Source: Acidobacteriota bacterium (lineage in GTDB: Bacteria > Acidobacteriota > Terriglobia > Acidiferrales > UBA7541). Taken from it: a stretch of 5,109 nucleotides of DNA. A program made the position numbers and the translations under genes. The DNA lies in assembly GCA_003161495.1 (NCBI GenBank), contig PMOP01000250.1, positions 1 through 5,109 on the forward strand, in the 5' to 3' direction. This document shows, one piece after another, positions 1-4,510 of the stretch; position 1 is the stretch's first letter, and each line of letters opens with the position of its first letter. The notes beneath the pieces are model-generated. The model searched no databases and was not told where the DNA came from. It worked only from the letters and a program-made list of their open reading frames with translations.

Positions 1-309
1 CACCTCGGCGACTTCATCGAGGATAAGGCCGTCGTATCGCCCTCCGATGCGGTCATCAACTTAAATTTGAAGGAACAGACCTCTTCCGTTTTGAAAACGC
101 TGACGCCGCGCGAGGAAAAAGTAATCAAGATGCGCTTCGGCCTCGACGACGGATCCGAACACACGCTCGAGGAAGTCGGCCAGTCCTTCGCCGTCACGCG
201 CGAGCGCATCCGGCAAATCGAAGCCAAAGCCTTGCGCAAGCTGCGCCACCCGTCGCGCTCACGCAAATTGCGCGCCTTCCTCGAAGGCACCTCGCGCGAT
301 TATCTCTGA
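1..309 (+). CDS. rpoD: RNA polymerase housekeeping sigma factor (sigma-70), C-terminal part
   Basis: The reading frame is open from the first base, so the gene begins upstream of the window; the last 102 codons and the TGA stop are present. The product is the primary sigma subunit, which directs RNA polymerase to -35/-10 promoters. The visible part is the end of region 3 ([17 protein letters not shown], matching the E. coli 'HLGDFIED' junction) and all of region 4. Region 4.1 has [15 protein letters not shown] at residues 34-48 of the fragment. Region 4.2 is the -35-binding helix-turn-helix, with [20 protein letters not shown] at 55-74 followed by [13 protein letters not shown], close to invariant in RpoD proteins. 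The TTG at 67 is an internal codon, not a start. The gene converges with the small minus-strand genes, its stop lying 12 nt from theirs. Family assignment is near certain; RpoD rather than an alternative sigma-70 is supported by the [21 protein letters not shown] signature. Confidence 0.97.
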   Translation, partial: HLGDFIEDKAVVSPSDAVINLNLKEQTSSVLKTLTPREEKVIKMRFGLDDGSEHTLEEVGQSFAVTRERIRQIEAKALRKLRHPSRSRKLRAFLEGTSRDYL

Positions 310-321
310 TCTGGATTTGAT

Positions 322-537
322 TCAGGCAGGCAGTTCAACGTACGACGAACTAGCCAGTGGTTCGGGAACCGGAAAGCCTTCCTGCTGCAAACCGTCAACA
401 TGAAATTCAATCGCTTCGCGCATATTGTTTTCCGCTTCTTCGCGCGTTCTTCCGGTCGACACGCAGCCAGGAAGGTCGGGTGAATAGCTGGAAAATCCGC
501 TGTCTGTATATTCGATGACGATGAGATATTTCTTCAT
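322..537 (-). CDS. HicB-family antitoxin-like small protein (71 aa), no DNA-binding domain
   Basis: This 71-residue protein has the HicB N-terminal fold pattern: a first strand (KKYLIVIEYTD), a second strand with aromatics (GFSSYSPDLPG), the family signature PDLPGC at residues 20-25, then STGRTREEAENNMREAIEFH, which forms the long helix, and a short acidic-proline tail (FPVPEPLASSSYVELPA). In full-length HicB antitoxins this domain binds HicA, and a C-terminal HTH or ribbon-helix-helix binds the operator. Here that C-terminal DNA-binding part is absent, as in many solo short HicB-like proteins. The ATG overlaps the TGA of the upstream 53-aa gene (ATGA, 534-537), and there is no good Shine-Dalgarno of its own, so translation is probably coupled. 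No HicA gene lies downstream, where convergent rpoD ends 12 nt away. Fold family is fairly sure; a role as a working antitoxin is not shown. Confidence 0.85.
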   Translation of the reverse strand: MKKYLIVIEYTDSGFSSYSPDLPGCVSTGRTREEAENNMREAIEFHVDGLQQEGFPVPEPLASSSYVELPA

Positions 538-695
538 TTTTTCGAGGATTTTCCGTTTTCGAAATGCAGCGCCACAGCCTCTTTTATGTTGGCGTAAAGT
601 TCATCTACCGTTTGTCCCTGCGTGAAAATATCCTCGCCAATGCCGCGCGCGCACCAAAACTCGCCGTCGCTGTAGACCTCAATTTTTACGAGCAT
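534..695 (-). CDS. Very small HicB-fold protein (53 aa), first gene of a coupled pair
   Basis: A 53-codon gene reading ATG at 695 to TGA at 534, preceded by GAGGGA (701-706) five nt before the ATG. The protein starts MLVKIEVYSDGEFWCARGIG and continues EDIFTQGQTVDELYANIKEA before ending VALHFENGKSSKK. This resembles a group of short HicB-like proteins, some with misleading 'oxoisovalerate dehydrogenase' names in databases (from memory, not searched). The strand-strand-helix order can be laid over the 71-aa neighbour: IEVYSDGEF against IEYTDSGFS, and TVDELYANIKEAVALHF against TREEAENNMREAIEFHV. The two are therefore probably divergent members of the same fold. It ends right after the helix with a basic SSKK tail, shorter than the relatives I recall. 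It lacks the GSH RNA-binding motif of HicA, so it is not the toxin. Function unknown; a partner of the 71-aa protein is the simplest inference. Confidence 0.8.
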   Translation of the reverse strand: MLVKIEVYSDGEFWCARGIGEDIFTQGQTVDELYANIKEAVALHFENGKSSKK

Positions 696-700
696 TGGAA

Positions 701-706
701 TCCCTC
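701..706 (-). promoter_or_regulatory. Ribosome binding site of the 53-aa HicB-fold gene
   Basis: GAGGGA on the minus strand lies five nt before the ATG at 695. It supports this codon as the start and supports the gene being real. An ATG slightly upstream (709-707) is out of frame with the protein. Confidence 0.6.
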
Positions 707-725
707 ATTAAGGCAATACTATCGC

Positions 726-754
726 GTTCTATTTCGATTTGCCATCTTTGTAAA
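726..754 (-). promoter_or_regulatory. Candidate sigma-70 promoter for the HicB-fold pair
   Basis: On the minus strand TTTACA (754-749; five of six matches to TTGACA) is followed after 17 nt by TAGAAC (731-726; four of six matches to TATAAT). It sits in the 59-nt gap after the SDR stop, and a start near 719 would give a short leader of about 24 nt before the ATG. This would let the small pair be expressed apart from the MFS-SDR genes. The call rests on consensus match only. Confidence 0.3.
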
Positions 755-1702
755 TCAGCGAGCAGCCGAACGCACAGCTTCCGCATTCCACTCGGCAACA
801 ATCTGTTCTAACCCTTCGCGGTAAGTTGGATAGCGCGGCGTCCACCCAAAATCGCGGCGAAATCGCGTATTGGTCGTTCGAGTCGATCGCGTGAAATACT
901 CGACGGCCTGTTCACCGGCAAGCCATTTCGCAAGCCAGACGGGAACGCGTCGCGGTTCCGGGGCTCCCAATCGCGCCACGAATTCTTTGAGGAACGTGCG
1001 CACGGGAACCAACTCATTATCGACGATGTGCCAGACTCCACTGCGCGGCTTTTCGGCTGCCAGCACGTAAGCGCTCGCGGCATCGTCGGAGTGAATCATC
1101 GCCCACATCGCCTCTCCGCCGCCGATGATGGGCATCTGTCGTTTTCGCAATGCTGCAGCGATCATGCGCATGTGCGCCGAGTCGGAATCGTAAAAGTAAC
1201 CGCCGCGCAGAATTAGCACGTTAAAACCTTCCGCGGACTCCGCTTCGCGCGCGATCGTTTCCGCGTCGATTGCCGATTGAATCGAGGGTTCCGGCACCAG
1301 CGGAGAGTCTTCATCGAATGGCGAATCATCTTTGGGGCGCGCCACCCAGGCGATGCTTTGCTGCAGATAAGTTTTCGCACCGATCTTCGCGGCCGCTTCG
1401 GTGAGGCAGCGCGTGCCTTTGCGGCGAATGTGGTCGTTCATGGCCCAATCGGCGGGAATCGTTTTTTGTTTCACGGGGATCGCCGTGGCCGCGTGAATCA
1501 CGGTGTCGCAGCCTTCCGCAGCCTTGGCCAGAGATTCCGCATCGAACAAATCCGCGTGGCGCGACTCGCCGCCCGCTTCCCGCACGGCGATTTCGGCTTT
1601 CGCGCTGCGCACTTGGCCGATCACAGCATGGCCTCGCGCCACGAATTGTCGCACCAGCCTGCGGCCCAGCACTCCGGAAGCTCCCGCGATGAATACGTTC
1701 AT
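755..1702 (-). CDS. Atypical SDR-family NAD(P)-binding epimerase/dehydratase-like protein
   Basis: Extended/atypical short-chain dehydrogenase fold, 315 aa from the chosen start. The Rossmann dinucleotide loop is at the extreme N-terminus (MNVFIAGASGVLGRRLV; G7, G10, G13), followed by DLFD at residues 51-54, VIHAAT at 68-73 and the Q-S strand end (YLQQSIAWVA, 112-121). The usual catalytic YxxxK is not seen: the matching stretch reads PSIQSAIDAETIAREAE (139-155). A later strand, LILRGGYFYDSDS (163-175), matches the 'LRYGxFYGPGT' strand of a group of NAD-dependent epimerase-like proteins, with the GPG lost. WAMIHSDDAASAYVLAAE (200-217) is the typical IHVDD segment. Substrate unknown; it may bind cofactor without classic SDR catalysis. 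The start at 1702 is chosen because AAGGAG sits 7 nt before it and the Rossmann strand then begins at residue 2. An in-frame ATG at 1723 touches the MFS stop and would add MAIRSGS. The gene follows the MFS exporter by 21 nt, so co-transcription is likely. Confidence 0.9.
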   Translation of the reverse strand: MNVFIAGASGVLGRRLVRQFVARGHAVIGQVRSAKAEIAVREAGGESRHADLFDAESLAKAAEGCDTVIHAATAIPVKQKTIPADWAMNDHIRRKGTRCLTEAAAKIGAKTYLQQSIAWVARPKDDSPFDEDSPLVPEPSIQSAIDAETIAREAESAEGFNVLILRGGYFYDSDSAHMRMIAAALRKRQMPIIGGGEAMWAMIHSDDAASAYVLAAEKPRSGVWHIVDNELVPVRTFLKEFVARLGAPEPRRVPVWLAKWLAGEQAVEYFTRSTRTTNTRFRRDFGWTPRYPTYREGLEQIVAEWNAEAVRSAAR

Positions 1703-1709
1703 CGAGCCG

Positions 1710-1715
1710 CTCCTT
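1710..1715 (-). promoter_or_regulatory. Ribosome binding site deciding the SDR start
   Basis: AAGGAG on the minus strand is 7 nt from the ATG at 1702, a near-ideal Shine-Dalgarno. The alternative ATG at 1723 lies upstream of it and has only TTTAA-rich sequence in front, so 1702 is the better start. Confidence 0.75.
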
Positions 1716-1723
1716 ATTGCCAT

Positions 1724-3097
1724 TTAAACCGCTTCTGTCGGCGCTTTCCTTGCGCCGATGGAAAGCGAGCGCACGCGCAATGCCGCCACAACTCCGCCGC
1801 CATAGATCGCGCCAAGCAAAAGAAAAGCGACAGAGAGTTTGAAGTTCTGCGCGAACCAACCGAGCGCAAAGCTCATGATCAACTGCAGAACCGTCGCGAT
1901 CACCGAGAAAGCAGATTGGGCTCGTCCCATGAGCCGGGCCGGCACCTCTGCCATGATCGAGGATTGCGTCAAAACTCCGCCCAGCGCGCGGCATGCACCA
2001 AACAGCGCGTTCATCGCCACTGCCACGGCCAGCACTTTCGCATAGGGAAACAGCGTGTGGCCAACCGCGAGAATTGCCAGCGCCGCTATCAGCACTGCAT
2101 AAGGTCTCTTCCGCGCCAGCGTTCCCGCCGCCAGGCCTCCGACGACCGCGCCGCTGGCCCATCCGAGGCCGATAAATCCGTACCCGCGAGGTCCCGCGAA
2201 GAGCAAATCCTTGGCCAGGGCCACCACCAGCACGTTCGCGCTGATCACGCCGGCCATCATGCAGGAATAAGTAATTCCCAGGGCCAACACGCGAGGCTGT
2301 TGCCACAAATACTCCAGCCCTTCGGCGATGTCCACGAACACGGTGGAAATCGGAGTCAACTCCGCATCCGTGCTCATGAGCGATGGTTCGGACATTTCCG
2401 GAGGCGCTTCAATGGTCGGGGAAGCTGACGTGAGCCTCGTGTTGTGGGCTTCCCTCGGCGCGTAATATCCGTGCCGCAACAGCAGCAGGCAAATCGCGGA
2501 AATCAGGTAGGTCGTTCCATCAATGCCAAGAATCCCGGCGAGGCCCGCGCGCTCGTAAATAAATCCGACGAGGGCGCCCGCCCCGGCCATTCCGCCCTGC
2601 ACGGCAATGAGCACGGTGGCATTGGCCGTGATCAATTTGTCCCGGGGCACGAGTTCCTGGATCAGCGCATTTGTGGTCGACCAGTAAATCGCGAATCCCA
2701 CGCCCAGGAGCAATACCATTGAGTACAATTCAAATAAAGTTAACTTGCCGGCAAAAGCCAGCCCGGCCATCCCCAGGACGATCACGGCGCGCGTGGAGTC
2801 GATGACGATCCCCAGCAAGCGCCGGTCTACTCGATCGATGAGCACTCCGCCGAACGGAGGAACCACAAGCCCCGGCAAAGTAACCAGAATAACGATCAGG
2901 CTGACTTTCACCGTCGAATGCGTCGCGCCCAGAACGTACCAGGTCACGCCGGCAAAGTTCATTCCTGTCCCGAACAGCGACACCAGCATGGCCACAAAGA
3001 AAAAGGGAAATCCCGGAACGCGAAAAAGCGCTTTCCAGCTGGGAGTTGATGGAGGTTCCGGGGTCATTTCAGAATCGGGAGAGTCGCTGTTGGCCAT
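1724..3097 (-). CDS. MFS transporter, 12-segment exporter of the EntS/MFS_3-like type
   Basis: Integral membrane protein of 457 aa from the chosen start. A polar proline/serine-rich N-terminus (1-22) is followed by six hydrophobic segments (about 31-53, 64-82, 101-118, 122-141, 163-183, 185-207), a long hydrophilic central loop (208-262, with TSASPTIEAPPEMSEPSLMS), then six more (about 267-292, 305-326, 333-352, 354-376, 392-415, 420-441). MFS motif A is at the 2-3 loop: GGVLIDRVDRRLLG (83-96), with D88, R89 and R92-R93 kept and Asp in place of the usual second Gly. A weaker copy, AGTLARKRPYAV, lies at about 324-335. The pattern fits proton-driven drug or siderophore exporters such as EntS-like proteins; the substrate cannot be told. 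Start uncertain: ATG 3097 (MANSDSP) is preferred because upstream residues look non-coding, but ATG 3148 (+17 aa) and 3067 are open, none with a strong Shine-Dalgarno. It heads the minus-strand cluster; its stop abuts the SDR leader. Confidence 0.93.
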   Translation of the reverse strand: MANSDSPDSEMTPEPPSTPSWKALFRVPGFPFFFVAMLVSLFGTGMNFAGVTWYVLGATHSTVKVSLIVILVTLPGLVVPPFGGVLIDRVDRRLLGIVIDSTRAVIVLGMAGLAFAGKLTLFELYSMVLLLGVGFAIYWSTTNALIQELVPRDKLITANATVLIAVQGGMAGAGALVGFIYERAGLAGILGIDGTTYLISAICLLLLRHGYYAPREAHNTRLTSASPTIEAPPEMSEPSLMSTDAELTPISTVFVDIAEGLEYLWQQPRVLALGITYSCMMAGVISANVLVVALAKDLLFAGPRGYGFIGLGWASGAVVGGLAAGTLARKRPYAVLIAALAILAVGHTLFPYAKVLAVAVAMNALFGACRALGGVLTQSSIMAEVPARLMGRAQSAFSVIATVLQLIMSFALGWFAQNFKLSVAFLLLGAIYGGGVVAALRVRSLSIGARKAPTEAV

Positions 3098-3364
3098 CCA
3101 CGCCAAGTTTAGCGGCAATGTCGGCCCAGGTCCAAGAAAATGCAGCATGCAGCACCAAAATCACGACTTCAGAAAACACTGTCCGTCCCATTGCGGCACA
3201 AGCTTCCTGGACACCTCGTTTTCATCAACCTCCAACAAATTGATTCTAAAACCGTTGTTGCTATTTATGCGTATCCTACGATTTATTTATGCCTCCTTTA
3301 GGCGTCAAATCGTATTTTGCTCGCCGGTAGCGGTGTGCCATCCGGCACGGAAAGGGCGCGGCGT
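3098..3364. promoter_or_regulatory. Divergent non-coding region between MFS and kinase genes
   Basis: This is the only space from which both the minus-strand MFS gene and the plus-strand kinase can be transcribed. The part from about 3233 to 3316 is clearly richer in A and T than its surroundings, as expected for promoters. For the kinase, a weak plus-strand match is TTGTTG (3255-3260), 16 nt, TACGAT (3277-3282). No convincing -35/-10 pair was found for the MFS gene. A 5-bp perfect hairpin lies at 3335-3348. If the MFS starts at 3148, the region shrinks to 3149-3364. No small RNA or riboswitch consensus was recognised. Confidence 0.4.
3351..3356 (+). promoter_or_regulatory. Ribosome binding site deciding the kinase start
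   Basis: AAAGGG, preceded by GG, is 8 nt before the ATG at 3365. It favours that start over the in-frame TTG at 3317, whose extra 16 residues (LAGSGVPSGTERARR) have no kinase similarity. Confidence 0.55.
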
Positions 3365-4339
3365 ATGTTGACGGAACAGCTTCAGCCGGGCCAGCGGTTT
3401 GAGTATTTCCGCATCGAATCGTTCGTGGTGCGCACCTGCATGACCACCATTTATCGCGCGACGGACCTGCGCACCGGTCAGCTCGTAGCGATAAAAATTC
3501 CTCATCCCGAACTGGAATGCGACCCTACGTTTTATAGCCGCTTCCAGCGCGAAATCGCCATCGGCAAAAAGCTGAAGCATCCCGGCGTCGTACAAACGAT
3601 CGACTGCGGCGACATGGACCAGCTCTGCATCGTGATGGAATGGGTGGAAGGAAAATTTCTGCGCGAAATTATTGCCAGGGAAGGAAAATTTTCTGTTGAG
3701 CGCGCCACGCGCATCGCGACCGGAGTTTGCGAATCCCTCGATTACATTCACAGCCAGGGTGTCGTGCACCGCGATCTGAAACCTGAAAACATAATGGTGG
3801 GCGAGGGGGACGCCACCAAGCTGATCGATTTTGGCATCGCCGCCAGTGAAGGCATGCGCCGCCTCACGTTTTCCAAATTGTCAAACGCCATGGGCACGCC
3901 CGATTATATTTCGCCCGAGCAGATCAAGCGGAAACGCAATGACGGGCGTAGCGACGTTTACGCCCTCGGCGTCATTCTTCATGAAATGCTGACCGGGGAA
4001 ACACCCTTCAACGGCCCCAATCCGTTTGCCGTGATGAATGACCGGCTGGTGAACGATCCGCCGTCCGCGCGCGAACTTAATCCTGAAATTTCCGCGCAAA
4101 TGCAGGAAATTCTGTATCGCGCGATGGAGCGCGATCCGGAGAACCGGTTCGCGGGCGCGCGCGAATTTGCCGCCGCGCTGGCGCACCCGGAGTGCGTCGA
4201 ACTCATCGATCGCACGGCGCGCAAGGAACAAAAACCCCCGCGACTGCCATTTCTGAAAAGAATCTTGTCCTACACGATGCTGGCGATGATCCCTGTCGTG
4301 ATTTTCACGCTGCTCTTCCTCGTAACTCGTTCAAAATAA
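3365..4339 (+). CDS. Membrane-anchored Hanks-type Ser/Thr protein kinase with atypical nucleotide loop
   Basis: Eukaryote-like Ser/Thr kinase of 324 aa, probably phosphorylating cytoplasmic proteins at the inner face of the membrane. Key elements in order: VAIK with Lys44; alpha-C Glu63 (RFQREI); catalytic loop HRDLKPEN (135-142; Asp137, Lys139, Asn142); DFG (155-157); activation segment with T168, S170, S173 and T178, ending GTPDYISPE (177-185); SDVYALG (196-202; Asp197); and Arg261 in DPENRF. It is an RD kinase with the catalytic set complete. The oddity is the glycine-rich loop: where PknB-like kinases have LGxGGMxxVY, this protein has VVRTCMTTIY (21-30), so no glycine remains. After the kinase domain (about 11-275) comes a basic linker (RKEQKPPRLPFLKR) and one membrane segment (about 302-321) with only TRSK beyond it, so there is no outside sensor domain such as PASTA. 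Start 3365 is chosen from its Shine-Dalgarno. Kinase call sure; targets unknown. Confidence 0.95.
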   Translation: MLTEQLQPGQRFEYFRIESFVVRTCMTTIYRATDLRTGQLVAIKIPHPELECDPTFYSRFQREIAIGKKLKHPGVVQTIDCGDMDQLCIVMEWVEGKFLREIIAREGKFSVERATRIATGVCESLDYIHSQGVVHRDLKPENIMVGEGDATKLIDFGIAASEGMRRLTFSKLSNAMGTPDYISPEQIKRKRNDGRSDVYALGVILHEMLTGETPFNGPNPFAVMNDRLVNDPPSARELNPEISAQMQEILYRAMERDPENRFAGAREFAAALAHPECVELIDRTARKEQKPPRLPFLKRILSYTMLAMIPVVIFTLLFLVTRSK

Positions 4340-4373
4340 TTCCGCGCCGCGGCGCCTTCTCCTCGGGAACTTC

Positions 4374-4400
4374 ATCGGCAAACCGTGCCGGATTACTCTT
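4374..4400 (+). terminator. Possible rho-independent terminator after the kinase gene
   Basis: CGGCA (4376-4380) and TGCCG (4386-4390) pair around the loop AACCG; with G4391 bulged, two more A-T pairs (4374-4375 with 4392-4393) extend the stem. The following sequence TTACTCTTT is T-rich but not a clean T-run. Position 35 nt after the kinase stop suits a terminator; the short stem keeps confidence low. Confidence 0.3.
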
Positions 4401-4496
4401 TCCGCATGCTGGTACTCCCGTTCCATAGCCAATTTTCGGGTTGTCAACCAGGATGGAGAAAATACCCCTAGGTCTTTGCGTGACCGGAATCTCGCT

Positions 4497-4504
4497 AAAG
4501 GGAG
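4497..4504 (+). promoter_or_regulatory. Ribosome binding site of the secreted-protein gene
   Basis: AAAGGGAG ends six nt before the ATG at 4511, a good Shine-Dalgarno that fixes this start and agrees with the signal peptide that follows directly. Confidence 0.65.
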
Positions 4505-4510
4505 AAAAAC

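Larger units (their letters stand above)
4340..4510. other. Intergenic stretch between kinase and secreted-protein gene
   Basis: No gene was seen here. It holds a 12-nt perfect palindrome GCGCCGCGGCGC (4344-4355), the possible terminator hairpin, an 11-nt inverted repeat GGTTGTCAACC (4439-4449), and the ribosome binding site of the next gene. A promoter for that gene should lie here; TTGTCA at 4441-4446 is a fair -35, but no -10 at normal spacing follows. Confidence 0.4.

Noticed and set aside
564..824. Plus-strand frame of 86 codons over the small HicB-fold gene
   Set aside because: The opposite strand has a family match and a Shine-Dalgarno; this frame has neither.
1326..2306. Minus-strand open frame of 326 codons
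   Set aside because: It overlaps both the SDR and MFS genes in another frame, and its Arg/Gly-rich composition is typical of a shadow.
1277..2428. Long plus-strand open frame of 383 codons
   Set aside because: It lies opposite the SDR and MFS genes, spans their junction, and its product is rich in Arg, His and Gln with no fold pattern; a shadow of GC-rich codons.
3291..3300. Strong Shine-Dalgarno-like AAAGGAGG on the minus strand
   Set aside because: No ATG, GTG or TTG follows at usable spacing; the next bases are CATAAATAAATCG.
2745..3371. Plus-strand frame of 208 codons reaching into the kinase leader
   Set aside because: Antisense to the MFS N-terminus; the part in the intergenic region has no domain-like pattern.
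3305..3769. Minus-strand frame of 154 codons
   Set aside because: Antisense to the kinase catalytic domain, no recognisable features.
4344..4355. Palindrome GCGCCGCGGCGC after the kinase stop
   Set aside because: As a terminator it would have only a 4-bp stem and no T-run follows; such palindromes are common in GC-rich DNA.
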